Source: DATFQE01 sp963738205 (GTDB lineage: Bacteria > Actinomycetota > Thermoleophilia > Gaiellales > Gaiellaceae). Taken from it: a stretch of DNA of 64,000 nucleotides. Made by a program: the position numbers and the translations under genes. The notes below the pieces were generated by a model. That model was not told the DNA's origin, did not search any database, and saw only the letters and a list, made by a program, of their open reading frames with translations. Position 1 is the first letter of the stretch; every line of letters begins with the position of its first letter. The stretch spans positions 620,001 to 684,000 of the forward strand of contig CAVTVQ010000006.1 in the NCBI GenBank assembly GCA_963738205.1. The letters are read 5' to 3'. Below, piece after piece: positions 7,066-15,603 of this stretch.

Positions 7066-8687
7066 CGCAAGGGCACCTCGGCGACGATCGACGCGCCGGA
7101 ACCGGGGCTCGACTCGATCTTCAGCTTGCCGCCCAGGAGTGCCAGGCGCTCCCCCACGCCCATGAGGCCCTGCCCCTCGCCGCCGTCGTCATGGATGAAA
7201 CCGCGCCCGTCGTCTTCGATTACGGCTGTCACGGCGCGGCGGCTGCGAGTCAGCACGATGCTGACGGAGCTTGCCTGCGCGTGCTTGACGATGTTGGTCA
7301 GCGCCTCCTGGACGATCCGGTAGAGCGCGGTCTCTACGTCGCTCGGCAGGCGGCTGCCGATCTGCGACTCGAGCTCGACACGGATCCCCGTCTGCTCCGA
7401 GAACGTGTCGCGCAGATGCTCCAGCGCGGCCACGAGGCCAAAGTCGTCGAGGGCCTTGGGCCGCAGCTCCATGGCGAGACGGCGCACGTCGTGGAGCGTG
7501 TCTACGACCTGCTCGCGCACCGTCGCCAGAGCGGCGGCGCGGTCCTCGCCGCTCATGGCGTCTTCGACTGCCTTGAGGCCGAGGAGGATCGCCGTCAGCT
7601 CCTGGCCGGTCTGGTCGTGCAGCTCACGTGCGAGGCGGCGTCGCTCGAGCTCCTGGGCTTCGACGACCCGGCGCACGGCGTCGCCCGCGACCCGCGCAGA
7701 GAGATCGACGGCCACTGCGGCACGCGGGGCGAACGTCTCGGACAGGCGGAGATCGTCGTCGGTGAAACGTGTATCGGCGCCCTCCTTGTCGTGGGCGACG
7801 AGCACGCCGATGGGTCGGCCGCGCGCGATGAGGGGCACGTAGAGGGCGCTCCGCGCCTGGAACCGCTCCGCCGCCACCTTGTCGACCTCGGGATCGTCGG
7901 CGACGACGTCGACGCGTTCCGCTCGTCGCCGCTCGAGGACGCGACCGCTCTTCGAGCCTGCCCGCTCGAGCTCGAGACCGATGAGCTCGTCGGCCGTCTC
8001 CCCGTCGGCTGCCTCGACTCGCAGCGTCCCGTCGGCCGCGGGTAAGGCGATCGTCACGAGCCGCGCGCCGGTCAGGCCGCGGAGCCGCCGGGCGATCAGC
8101 TCCAACAGGCGCGCCAGATCGACCTCGCCTGCCAGCGCGGTACCGACCTCGTTCAGGGCCTCGAGCTGCTCGGACCAGGCTGTCGCCGCCTCGAACAGGC
8201 GAGCATTCTCGACGGCCACCCCCGCCTGGCTTGCGAGCGCCTCGACGATCTCCTCGTCCTCGGCTGTGAACGAGCCGGACTGCTTCTCGGTGAGGTACAG
8301 GTTCCCGAACGCCCGGCCCCGTGAGCGAATCGGCACTCCGAGGAAACCGCGCATCGGCGGATGGTGTGGCGGGAAGCCGACAGAACGCCGATCGTCGGCC
8401 ATGGACTCCAGCCGCAGCGAGCGGGCATCGGTGATCAGGGCGCCGAGAATGCCGAGGCCATGTGGGAGCTCGCCGATTCGGGCCACTGTCTCTTTGTCCA
8501 TGCCGGTGTGAACGAATCGCTCGAGGGCCGTTCCCGTGCGGTCGATCACTCCGAGCGCCGCATAGCGGGCGCCGGTCAGATCCGCGGCCGTCTCGGCCAG
8601 CTTCTGCAGGAGATCGTCGAGCGACAGCTCGGAGCTCAGCGCGATGCCGGCATCGAGGAGGCCTCGCAAGCGGTCGGTCTCGGGCAT
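7062..8687 (-). CDS. GAF-domain histidine kinase (HisKA_3/NarX-like)
   Basis: A cytoplasmic kinase of 541 residues: two GAF domains (about 15-165 and 175-325), a HisKA_3 dimerisation region with phosphoacceptor His357 in RRLARELHDQTGQELT, and a C-terminal ATPase (VQEALTNIVKHAQAS, DDGRGF, GLMGVGERL). There are no membrane segments, so the signal is sensed inside the cell, typically by GAF domains as a redox state, gas or small ligand; the kind is not visible here. The ATG at 8687 is chosen because the longer open frame overlaps the cupin gene. It forms a two-component pair with the regulator at 6406-7065. Confidence 0.9.
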   Translation of the reverse strand: MPETDRLRGLLDAGIALSSELSLDDLLQKLAETAADLTGARYAALGVIDRTGTALERFVHTGMDKETVARIGELPHGLGILGALITDARSLRLESMADDRRSVGFPPHHPPMRGFLGVPIRSRGRAFGNLYLTEKQSGSFTAEDEEIVEALASQAGVAVENARLFEAATAWSEQLEALNEVGTALAGEVDLARLLELIARRLRGLTGARLVTIALPAADGTLRVEAADGETADELIGLELERAGSKSGRVLERRRAERVDVVADDPEVDKVAAERFQARSALYVPLIARGRPIGVLVAHDKEGADTRFTDDDLRLSETFAPRAAVAVDLSARVAGDAVRRVVEAQELERRRLARELHDQTGQELTAILLGLKAVEDAMSGEDRAAALATVREQVVDTLHDVRRLAMELRPKALDDFGLVAALEHLRDTFSEQTGIRVELESQIGSRLPSDVETALYRIVQEALTNIVKHAQASSVSIVLTRSRRAVTAVIEDDGRGFIHDDGGEGQGLMGVGERLALLGGKLKIESSPGSGASIVAEVPLR

Positions 8688-8715
8688 GCCGAGGATTATC
8701 AGGTTCGAGGCGGGC

Positions 8716-9039
8716 TTAACCGCTCTCAGCGTGGCGACGAGCGAAGATGACCAGCACGCTGAGGCCTTCGTAGCCCGTGAACTCGTGCTGGGCGCCGGCC
8801 TCGACGAAGATCGCCGTTCCCTCTTCGACGGGCGTTGCGACTCCCTCGATCTCGAGGACTCCTCGGCCTTCGAGAACCACATAGAGCTCGTCATCCTCGT
8901 GCGGCTGCTGCTGATCGGGCTCCGGCGCAACGAGCACGTACACGGCCACCTCGAGTCCAGGCGACTCGTGCACGACTTCGAACCCGCCGTTTCCGGCTTT
9001 TAGACGTTCGTTGACGGCGCGGACGTCGAACGGATGCAT
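8716..9039 (-). CDS. small cupin-domain protein
   Basis: The 107 residues form a single cupin fold: HEDDELYVVLEGRGVLEIEG gives the first cupin box and AGAQHEFTGYEGLSVLVIFA the second. The metal-binding His and Glu are partly kept (H47, E51, H86 region). Such single cupins bind metal or small molecules and can be isomerases or regulators; no substrate is visible. It lies 28 bases upstream of the histidine kinase start and on the same strand, so the three genes may form one unit. Confidence 0.8.
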   Translation of the reverse strand: MHPFDVRAVNERLKAGNGGFEVVHESPGLEVAVYVLVAPEPDQQQPHEDDELYVVLEGRGVLEIEGVATPVEEGTAIFVEAGAQHEFTGYEGLSVLVIFARRHAESG

Positions 9040-9091
9040 AGCACTCCAACCGTAACCGGCCGGAGCCGCGGGGTTACCGCTCGCCTAGCCA

Positions 9092-9225
9092 AAGTGCCCC
9101 ATGGCCGTCGATCCGGAGCGCGCCGCCGGCCGCCTCGTCCACGAGGGGAACTCGTACTTCTTCTGCTCGCTCTCGTGCGCGGGCCAGCTTCGCCCAGCAT
9201 CCCGAACGCTTCCCCGCCGGAGGGC
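9092..9225 (+). pseudogene. YHS-domain remnant with a one-base frameshift
   Basis: Reading from 9092 gives KCPMAVDPERAAGRL, then HEGNSYFFCSLSCAG, the beginning of a YHS metal-binding domain. At about 9185 the frame is lost; shifting by one base restores the expected end, SFAQHPERFPAGGR. A TAG lies in frame at 9086, so the CP of the motif precedes the only ATG (9101). The intact domain would be a heavy-metal-binding module like those fused to copper ATPases. Either this is a decayed copy or the sequence has an error at 9184-9186. Confidence 0.55.
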
Positions 9226-9227
9226 GC

Positions 9228-9251
9228 AGGGCCCCGCCGGAGCGGGGCCCT
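9228..9251 (-). terminator. hairpin terminator of the 9265-9792 gene
   Basis: Perfect 9-base arms AGGGCCCCG and CGGGGCCCT around a six-base loop, 14 bases beyond the stop of the secreted-protein gene. It can act on either strand. Confidence 0.6.
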
Positions 9252-9264
9252 CCGAGCGCCGTCG

Positions 9265-9792
9265 TCAGTCGATCGCGCCGCAGACCGCCGCGGCGAAGTC
9301 CTCGGCGCTGCGGTAGCCGCCCGAGGCGTGGAGCACCTCGATCTGCTGCTGCCAGTTCGCAACGCTGGGTGCGATCCAGACGATCAGGCCGTTGTCGCTG
9401 TACACCGGCCCCTCGCCCGGGACGACGAAGTGCCCGTCGTTGCCGGGAATGCGCACCAGCGCGGTGCCGTCGGAGCGAGCCTCGACGATCACGGGGCCGG
9501 CGAGCACGGTCCTGGTCGTGCTCCCCGTCGCCGGGTTCGTGAAGCTCGTCGTCCAGTGTGAGAGGTGGACCGCGAAGCGGTCGAAGCTGCCGTCGCTGTT
9601 GGTGTACGTCGTCGTACGACTCGTCCCCTCGGAATGGAGGACGACGTCGAAATCGCACAGGGAGCCGGCGGGCAGCGTACGGGTGCGGTCGACCTGCTCG
9701 ACCACGACGCTCGGCGGCGCTGCCGCGGCCGGAACGGCTACAGCGAGGGCCGCAGCGACGATCGCCAGGGGCCAAAGCTTGGTGATGACCAT
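9265..9792 (-). CDS. secreted hypothetical protein
   Basis: The 175 residues begin with a clear signal peptide (LWPLAIVAAALAVAVPAAAAP, cleavage near 25-26). The mature part is a beta-rich domain with Thr/Ser-rich strands (TTTYTNSDGSFDRFAVHLSH) and one late Cys (VCGAID). No family is recognised. A strong GGAGGAGG precedes the ATG. It is divergent from the CGNR gene at 9880, and an inverted repeat (9812-9841) in the shared promoter region suggests control by a dimeric regulator, possibly the CGNR protein itself. Confidence 0.75.
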   Translation of the reverse strand: MVITKLWPLAIVAAALAVAVPAAAAPPSVVVEQVDRTRTLPAGSLCDFDVVLHSEGTSRTTTYTNSDGSFDRFAVHLSHWTTSFTNPATGSTTRTVLAGPVIVEARSDGTALVRIPGNDGHFVVPGEGPVYSDNGLIVWIAPSVANWQQQIEVLHASGGYRSAEDFAAAVCGAID

Positions 9793-9811
9793 GGATCCTC
9801 CTCCGGTCGGT

Positions 9812-9841
9812 GTCAGTCTCTAACTAAGCTTTGAGACTGAC
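9812..9841. promoter_or_regulatory. inverted repeat in a divergent promoter region
   Basis: Arms GTCAGTCTC (9812-9820) and GAGACTGAC (9833-9841) are perfect 9-base complements with a 12-base AT-rich spacer, 20 bases before the secreted-protein ATG and 38 bases before the CGNR gene. The position fits an operator serving both genes; a bidirectional hairpin is the alternative. Confidence 0.5.
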
Positions 9842-9879
9842 TAAAGGGCAGGAGGTTAGTCCCGTGGTATGCGTGTCTC

Positions 9880-10431
9880 GTGATCCTCGGTAACCCCAAG
9901 GAGTCCGGCGTCGACCTCGCCGTCGCGCTCCTCAACACGTGGGACACGTACGACGACCCGCACGAGCATCTCGTCGACGAGGCCGACCTGAGGCTCTTCC
10001 TCGAGCTGGTCGGCCGGCCGCGGGCCGCTCGCGTCTCCGGCCGCGACGACCTCACGGCGGTCAAGGACGTCCGGGATCGGCTGCGCCGCGTCTTCGAGAC
10101 CACGGACGAAGACGAGGCGGCGCGCGTGCTCAACAGCATCGCTGCCGAGGCGGGCGCATTGCCACGGCTCGAGCGTGCCGGGGCCGACTGGGTGGTGCGG
10201 TACGGCCCGGACGAGACCGACGTGGTCGCGCACCTTGCGGCCACGGCCGCGGGGTCGCTGCTCGAAGTCGTGCGCGCCCATGGCTTGAGCCGCTTCGGCA
10301 CCTGCGCCGCCGACCCTTGCACGGGCGTCTTCGTCGATCGGACGAAGAACCGCAGGAAGCGCTACTGCTGCGAGCTCTGCGCCGACCGGGCGGCGCAGCG
10401 CGACCACCGGGCGCGCACGACGAAGCGCTGA
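9880..10431 (+). CDS. CGNR zinc-finger protein (ABATE domain), probable regulator
   Basis: The N-terminal ABATE-type domain (about 1-135) is followed by a C-terminal zinc finger: FGTCAADPCTGVFVDRTKN and then RYCCELCADRAAQRDHRAR. The signature CGNR box reads CADR here, an acceptable variant with the four cysteines kept. Members are thought to be stress-linked DNA-binding regulators. The GTG at 9880 is the first usable start after an in-frame stop at 9838. An AGGAGG is present but 24 bases away, so the start is not firm. Confidence 0.8.
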   Translation: MILGNPKESGVDLAVALLNTWDTYDDPHEHLVDEADLRLFLELVGRPRAARVSGRDDLTAVKDVRDRLRRVFETTDEDEAARVLNSIAAEAGALPRLERAGADWVVRYGPDETDVVAHLAATAAGSLLEVVRAHGLSRFGTCAADPCTGVFVDRTKNRRKRYCCELCADRAAQRDHRARTTKR

Positions 10432-10434
10432 CGG

Positions 10435-11583
10435 CTAGACGCGCTCGATCACGCCGGCGATCGCCTGGCCGAAGCCGATGCACATACAGGCGATCCCGTA
10501 GCGTTCGCCGCGGCGCTCCAGCTCGTTCAGGAGCGTCGCGGTCATCCGCGCGCCCGTCGCCCCGAGCGGGTGGCCGAGTGAGATCCCGCCGCCGTTCGGG
10601 TTGATGTCGTCCCAGCGATCCTCGAGGCCTGCGTCGCGGGCGAACTGCAGGACGACCGCCGCGAAGGCCTCGTTCACCTCGATCACGGCCATGTCATCCC
10701 ACGTGAGGCCGGCTCGCGCCAGCGCCTTCGCGCACGCCTCCGGGTTGCCGTGGAGCATCCGGTGCGGATCGACACCGTCGAGCCCGAACGAGACGAAGCG
10801 GGCCCGCGGCTCCAGCTTCAGCCGCTCGCAGGCCTGCTCGCTCGCGATCAGCACTGCGGCCGCACCGTCGCAGATCTGACTCGAGTTCCCCGCGGTGACT
10901 CGTCCCTCAGGCCGGAAAGCGGGCGCCAGCCCGGCGAGTGCCTCGGCCGACGTGTCGCGGCGCGGCGTCTCGTCCACGCCGATCAGAGCGCCCACGTGCG
11001 GGTTCGTCACCTCGACCGGCACGATCTCGCGCTCGAAGCGGCCTTCGTCGATCGCCGCAATCGCCCGCCGGTGGGACTCGAGCGAGTACGCGTCGAGCTG
11101 CTCCCGGGTGAGACCCCACTCGTCGGCGATCACCTCCGCCGAGATGCCCTGCGGGACGATCTCCCAGCGCTCGAGCAGCTTGCTCGACAGGTCGCCGCCG
11201 TTCGAGCCCATCGGGACGCGCGACATCATCTCGACGCCGGCCGAGATCACGACGTCGAGCTGGCCGGACCACACGGCCGTGGCCGCGCTGAAGTTCGTCT
11301 GCATCGAGGACCCGCACTGCCGGTCGACCGTGGTGCCGCAGACGGTTTCGGGCCAGCCCGCAACCATCGGCACCATCCGCCCGATGTTCCAGCCCTGCTC
11401 CCCGATCTGAGTCACGCACCCCAGCTGCACGTCCTCGACCTCGGCCGGGTCGAGGCCGACTCGCTCGACGAGGCCGTTCAGAACCTGCGCGCCGAGCTCG
11501 TCGCCGCGGAGCTTCGAGAGCGCCCCGTTTCGACGCCCGATCGGGCTCCGAACCGCGTCGACGATCAGCGCCCCAGAGGTCAC
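10435..11583 (-). CDS. thiolase / acetyl-CoA acetyltransferase family enzyme
   Basis: The 382 residues show the thiolase active site: nucleophile C90 in VDRQCGSSMQ, NEAFAAV near 300, GHPLGATGARM with the catalytic His, and the C-terminal CMCIGFGQ with the second Cys. It acts in fatty acid beta-oxidation or in acetoacetyl-CoA formation; the substrate length cannot be told. It stands alone, convergent with the CGNR gene, and has TAACGT seven bases before its GTG. Confidence 0.92.
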   Translation of the reverse strand: MTSGALIVDAVRSPIGRRNGALSKLRGDELGAQVLNGLVERVGLDPAEVEDVQLGCVTQIGEQGWNIGRMVPMVAGWPETVCGTTVDRQCGSSMQTNFSAATAVWSGQLDVVISAGVEMMSRVPMGSNGGDLSSKLLERWEIVPQGISAEVIADEWGLTREQLDAYSLESHRRAIAAIDEGRFEREIVPVEVTNPHVGALIGVDETPRRDTSAEALAGLAPAFRPEGRVTAGNSSQICDGAAAVLIASEQACERLKLEPRARFVSFGLDGVDPHRMLHGNPEACAKALARAGLTWDDMAVIEVNEAFAAVVLQFARDAGLEDRWDDINPNGGGISLGHPLGATGARMTATLLNELERRGERYGIACMCIGFGQAIAGVIERV

Positions 11584-11590
11584 GAGCGCA

Positions 11591-11596
11591 ACGTTA
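11591..11596 (-). promoter_or_regulatory. -10 hexamer TAACGT for the thiolase gene
   Basis: Seven bases separate the hexamer from the GTG at 11583, and no Shine-Dalgarno is present. It overlaps the end of the MOSC gene upstream. Confidence 0.4.
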
Positions 11597-12355
11597 CAAC
11601 GGCTCGACCGGGTCGCCGACCCGGACGGGGCCCGGCTGCTCGACCGCCGCGTAGACGCCGAAGTCGATCGCCTCGCCGTCGCGCACGCCGCGGTAACCCT
11701 TGATCAGGCGCAACGTGTCGAGGTCGCGCTCACCCGTGTCCGGGTCGCGCGTCGTCGCAGCGCAGCGCGGCACCGGGCCGCCGACGCGGAGCACTGTCTC
11801 CCCCACGCGAACGCGCCGCCCATCCCAGGTGTCTTCCTCGTGCTCGCCGCAGCCGTCGAGGTCGAAGAGCATCCGGAAGCGACGCGGATCCACCGCCGCG
11901 CCGGCCTCCCGCTCCAGGCGCGCGACCGACGCCGCCGAGACCAGCGTCACCGGGTCGTCCCGAATGACCCCCACGCGCTCGGGACGCACGATGCGCACGT
12001 CGTGGCCCGCGAGCTCCGAGAGGCGGTCGCTCCAGGCGCCTTCGACGACCCGTCCGGGCTCCCCGCGCCCGTCGTGGAAGTCCCAGGACCGGCTTGGGCC
12101 GCTGCCGAGGGCGCTGTCCTCGATCACCTCGCCGTCAGGAAACCGCACGCGGAGCACCTCGGCCTCGGCGTCGTACTCACCGTGGACCACGATTGGCCAG
12201 GCGGTCGTCGAGCTGCGCAGCCGCTTACCGTCCACGTCGACGAGGAGGAAGCGGCGATCCTCGACGACGCCGGCAGGCGTCAGCGCGACGCGCTCAGGAT
12301 GGACGAGCGCGAACCCCTTTACGGGCGTCACCGATATGCGCGCGACGCTTCTCAT
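11594..12355 (-). CDS. MOSC-domain protein (MOSC N-terminal barrel plus MOSC)
   Basis: The N-terminal beta-barrel domain (SVARISVTPVKGFALVHPER) precedes a MOSC domain with the conserved GGPVPRCAATTRDPDTGERD, whose Cys is the proposed sulfur carrier. At 253 residues it resembles the C-terminal half of molybdenum cofactor sulfurases and mARC-like proteins. It likely binds the molybdenum cofactor or moves sulfur, but no molybdoenzyme is encoded nearby. The stop overlaps the thiolase promoter region, and the start is close to the end of the cyclase gene on the same strand. Confidence 0.85.
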   Translation of the reverse strand: MRSVARISVTPVKGFALVHPERVALTPAGVVEDRRFLLVDVDGKRLRSSTTAWPIVVHGEYDAEAEVLRVRFPDGEVIEDSALGSGPSRSWDFHDGRGEPGRVVEGAWSDRLSELAGHDVRIVRPERVGVIRDDPVTLVSAASVARLEREAGAAVDPRRFRMLFDLDGCGEHEEDTWDGRRVRVGETVLRVGGPVPRCAATTRDPDTGERDLDTLRLIKGYRGVRDGEAIDFGVYAAVEQPGPVRVGDPVEPL

Positions 12356-13653
12356 CCGGTGACAGCGTAGAGATGCCAGACGCCCGGAACGCCCTTGAGC
12401 TCATGCTCGCCGCGGTCGTCGAACGCCAGGCCCGAGCCCGCGACGAGGTCCTTGACGGTGCCCGACACCACGACCTCGCGCGACCCAGCGGTCGACGAGA
12501 CCCGTGCTCCCACGTTGACGGCGAGGCCCGCGAGCCCGGCGCCGACGCGTTCGCACTCACCTGTGTGGATGCCCGCGCGCACCTCGAGGCCCAGTGCCTC
12601 GACCTGCTCCACGACGGAGCGCGCGCACGCGATCGCCCTCCCCGGCCCGTCGAAGCTCGCGAAGAAGCCGTCGCCCGCCGTGTCGATCTCGACTCCGCGG
12701 AAGCGCTCGAGCTCACGGCGAACGAGCTCGTGGTGGCGCTCCAGCACCTCGCGCCACGCTCGGTCGCCGAGTTCGGCCGCGCGCGCAGTCGAATCGACGA
12801 GATCGGTGAAGAGGACCGCAGCGAGCACGGTGTCGGGAACGTGGTGGCGCGGTGTGCCGTCGAGGAACGCCTCGACCGCTTCGATTGCGAACTCGTTCTC
12901 GTGGAAGGCACCACCGCGGCCGGGGACGAACACCTGCTCTGCGTTGGGGATCGCCGCGGCGACCGCCTCCGCCGCCTCACGTGCGAACTCCTTGATCAGC
13001 ACGAGCGTCGGTACCCGGATGGTCGGAAGCACGTCGGTGACGTCGAGCTCGATCTGCATCCGGCGGAACTCGACCCACGCTGCGGGGCTCGACGTCAGCC
13101 GGTGATGCCACACGAACCAGTCGAGATACTCGGGATCGTCGGCCCATTGTGGGTTGATCTCGCGGGCAAACTCTTCGAGCACGTCGCGCCGACCCCACTC
13201 GTCCCGTTCGTGGCGAAGGCTCGCGACCTGCGCCTCACGATCGCGCTCGTCCGCCACGCCGCGCGCCCGCGGCATGAACAGGATGAGGCGCTGAACGCGC
13301 TCGGGATACGACGCCGCGTAGACCGCGCAGGACGCGGTCGCCTCGGCGAACCCCATGACGTCTGCGCGCTCCACGCCGAGGTCGTCGAGCACCGCGCGGA
13401 TGTCGTCCATCCGCGATTCGACGCTGAACCCGCGCGGCCGGTCCGAAAGGCCTACCCCACGCGGGTTCACGACGATCAGCCGGCGGCGGCTTGCCAACCG
13501 TCGCGCCATCGCCTCGAACCCCGGCGCGCCCCAGAGCGTGTAGATGTTCGCGAGGAACGGCAGCAGCACGAGGTCCGAGGGGCCGTCGCCGATGACCTGG
13601 TAGGCAATCGCGGTGTCGCCGCTGCGGGCGTAAGAGACGTCTGGAACCGCCAC
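12352..13653 (-). CDS. class III nucleotide cyclase fused to a degenerate alpha/beta hydrolase
   Basis: The N-terminal alpha/beta-hydrolase domain (about 5-265) is joined to a class III cyclase domain (about 275-433). The cyclase metal-binding aspartates are D284 (VLFTDLVDST) and D328 (IDTAGDGFFASF). The hydrolase nucleophile elbow reads G101-F-A-E-A105, so the serine is replaced by Ala103, suggesting a ligand-binding sensor instead of an enzyme. The GTG at 13653 has GGGAGGA at correct spacing; the longer frame overlaps the aldehyde dehydrogenase. It would make cAMP (or cGMP) in response to an unknown signal. It overlaps the MOSC gene start by four bases. Confidence 0.88.
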   Translation of the reverse strand: MAVPDVSYARSGDTAIAYQVIGDGPSDLVLLPFLANIYTLWGAPGFEAMARRLASRRRLIVVNPRGVGLSDRPRGFSVESRMDDIRAVLDDLGVERADVMGFAEATASCAVYAASYPERVQRLILFMPRARGVADERDREAQVASLRHERDEWGRRDVLEEFAREINPQWADDPEYLDWFVWHHRLTSSPAAWVEFRRMQIELDVTDVLPTIRVPTLVLIKEFAREAAEAVAAAIPNAEQVFVPGRGGAFHENEFAIEAVEAFLDGTPRHHVPDTVLAAVLFTDLVDSTARAAELGDRAWREVLERHHELVRRELERFRGVEIDTAGDGFFASFDGPGRAIACARSVVEQVEALGLEVRAGIHTGECERVGAGLAGLAVNVGARVSSTAGSREVVVSGTVKDLVAGSGLAFDDRGEHELKGVPGVWHLYAVTG

Positions 13654-13658
13654 GGGCG

Positions 13659-13664
13659 TATCCT
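13659..13664 (+). promoter_or_regulatory. -10 hexamer TATCCT for the aldehyde dehydrogenase gene
   Basis: CCCACC separates it from the GTG at 13671. Only 17 bases lie between the two divergent GTG starts, so the hexamer overlaps the ribosome binding site of the cyclase gene on the other strand. Confidence 0.5.
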
Positions 13665-13670
13665 CCCACC

Positions 13671-15101
13671 GTGGCCACGACCGCGACCGAGCGCAAGCTG
13701 CTGATCGACGGCGAGTGGATCGAGACGAGCGATTGGATCCACGTGCACTCGCCCTACTCGGGCGAGGTCGTCGGCCGCGTCGCCAAGGGCGGCGCGAAAG
13801 AAACCCGCCGCGCGATCGACGCCGCCGAGCGCGCGATGGCCGACCCGCTTCCCGCACACAAGCGCGCCGAGATCCTCGCCCGCGTGGCGGGCTACATCGG
13901 CCGCCGGCACGAGGAGGTGGCGCGAACGATCTGCAACGAGGCGGGCAAGCCGCTGAAGGCGGCACGCATCGAGGCGTCGCGGGCGATGTCGACCTACACG
14001 TTCGCGGCCGTCGAGGCGCGGAAGCTCGCCGGCGAGATGGTGCCGATGGACGCCTCGCAGGCGGGTGAGGGCAAGCTCGCCTTCACGCTGCGCCGGCCGG
14101 TGGGCGTCGTCGGGGCGATCAGCCCGTTCAACTTCCCGCTCAACCTCGTCGCGCACAAGATCGCGCCGGCACTGGCCGCGGGCTGCGCCGTGGTGCTGAA
14201 GCCGGCGACACAGACACCGATGTCCGCGCTGCTCCTGGCCGAGCTCGAGGCCGAGGCGGGCCTCCCACCCGGCTGGCTCAACGTCGTCGTCGGGCCGAGC
14301 TCCGAGATCGGCGACGTCCTGGTCGGAGACGAGCGCGTGAAGCTGATCTCGTTCACCGGCTCGGTCCCGGTCGGCTGGGGCATCCGCGAACGGGCGCCGA
14401 AGAAGCGCGTCACGCTCGAGCTGGGCAACTCGACGCCCGTGATCGTCGAGCCGGACGCCGATGTCGAGGGCACCGCGGCCAAGCTGGCAGCACATGCCTT
14501 CTCGTTCGCCGGCCAGAGCTGCATCTCCGTGCAGCGCATCTACATCGCGCGTGAGGCGTACGACCGCTTCCTCGAGACGTTCCTGCCCAAGGTCGAGGGG
14601 CTGAAGCTGGGCGATCCGGCCGACGAGGAGACGGACGTGGGCCCGGTGATCGACGCCGGGTCGCGCGAGCGGATCCTCGAATGGATTGCAGAGGCCCGTG
14701 AGAACGGCGCCCGCATCCTCACAGGCGGCGAGCTCGAGGGCGAGCTGATCCGCCCGACCGTGATCGCGGATGCAGCCCCCGATCTCAAGGTCTCCTGCGA
14801 CGAGGTGTTCGGGCCCGTCTGCACCGTCAACGCGTACGACTCCCTGGACGAGGCGATCGCGCTCGCGAACGGCACCACGTTCGGCCTGCAGGCCGGGATC
14901 TTCACCAACCGGCTCGACGTGGCGCTGCGTGCCGCCGAGGAGCTGGAGTTCGGCGGCGTGACCGTCAACGAGGCACCCACTTTCCGCGCCGACCAGATGC
15001 CCTACGGCGGGGTCAAGGACTCCGGCAACACCCGCGAAGGGCCGGCGTTCGCGATCCGCGAGCTGACCGAGGAACGGCTCGTCGTCATAGAGCGCTCGTA
15101 G
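13671..15101 (+). CDS. NAD(P)-dependent aldehyde dehydrogenase
   Basis: The 476 residues have the full ALDH layout: N154 (PFNFP), the cofactor-binding FTGSVPVGWGI near 228, general base E250 (VTLELGNSTP) and nucleophile C284 (FAGQSCISVQR). The QSC environment resembles the phosphonate/lactaldehyde type more than betaine or succinate semialdehyde dehydrogenases, but the substrate is not certain. It is monocistronic and divergent from the cyclase gene. A second, distinct ALDH is encoded at 23636-24988. Confidence 0.93.
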   Translation: MATTATERKLLIDGEWIETSDWIHVHSPYSGEVVGRVAKGGAKETRRAIDAAERAMADPLPAHKRAEILARVAGYIGRRHEEVARTICNEAGKPLKAARIEASRAMSTYTFAAVEARKLAGEMVPMDASQAGEGKLAFTLRRPVGVVGAISPFNFPLNLVAHKIAPALAAGCAVVLKPATQTPMSALLLAELEAEAGLPPGWLNVVVGPSSEIGDVLVGDERVKLISFTGSVPVGWGIRERAPKKRVTLELGNSTPVIVEPDADVEGTAAKLAAHAFSFAGQSCISVQRIYIAREAYDRFLETFLPKVEGLKLGDPADEETDVGPVIDAGSRERILEWIAEARENGARILTGGELEGELIRPTVIADAAPDLKVSCDEVFGPVCTVNAYDSLDEAIALANGTTFGLQAGIFTNRLDVALRAAEELEFGGVTVNEAPTFRADQMPYGGVKDSGNTREGPAFAIRELTEERLVVIERS

Positions 15102-15124
15102 CTCCGGGTACACTCGCGCCGCTG

Positions 15125-15601
15125 ATGGCACGCCTGCTCGGACGCCTGCTCGGCGCGCACGAGGGCGACGGCGCCGTCGCGCCCGACGGCCGCCCTCATC
15201 CCGGCGTACTGCGCCGGGAACGACGCGCGCTCGTTCGCGCCCGCGACGAGCGCATCCGTGACCTCGGCGGCCTGATGCTCGAGATGTACCGGCGCGACCG
15301 GTTCCGCGAGGACCTGTTGCAGGAGCGCTGTCTGGAGGTGATCGCGATCGAAGACCGCCTGAGCGAGGTCGACAGCCTGCTGGCGGCGGTCGCCGAGCAG
15401 CGGCGGCCGCGCACCGCCGCGCGCTGCCTGTGCGGGGCGCCGATCCAGTGGGGATCGCACTTCTGTGCCAACTGCGGGCGGCCGACCGGGGCGACGCCGG
15501 TCGTCAGCTGCTCGGGCTGCGGCGCACCGGTGCCGGCGGACGCCCGCTTCTGCGCCGGCTGCGGCCATCCGGTCGAACCGGCGCGCGAGCCGGAGGCCTA
15601 G
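15125..15601 (+). CDS. helical protein with two C-terminal zinc ribbons
   Basis: The N-terminal half (about 25-95) is charged and helical, probably a coiled coil. Two short zinc ribbons follow: C101, C103, C114, C117 and C129, C132, C143, C146, each of the form C-x-C or C-x2-C followed by FC-x2-CG. At 158 residues it resembles many actinobacterial zinc-ribbon proteins of unknown role. Its stop codon lies three bases from the CTG that starts the next gene, which carries a matching zinc ribbon, so the two probably act together. Confidence 0.8.
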   Translation: MARLLGRLLGAHEGDGAVAPDGRPHPGVLRRERRALVRARDERIRDLGGLMLEMYRRDRFREDLLQERCLEVIAIEDRLSEVDSLLAAVAEQRRPRTAARCLCGAPIQWGSHFCANCGRPTGATPVVSCSGCGAPVPADARFCAGCGHPVEPAREPEA

Positions 15602-15603
15602 CC

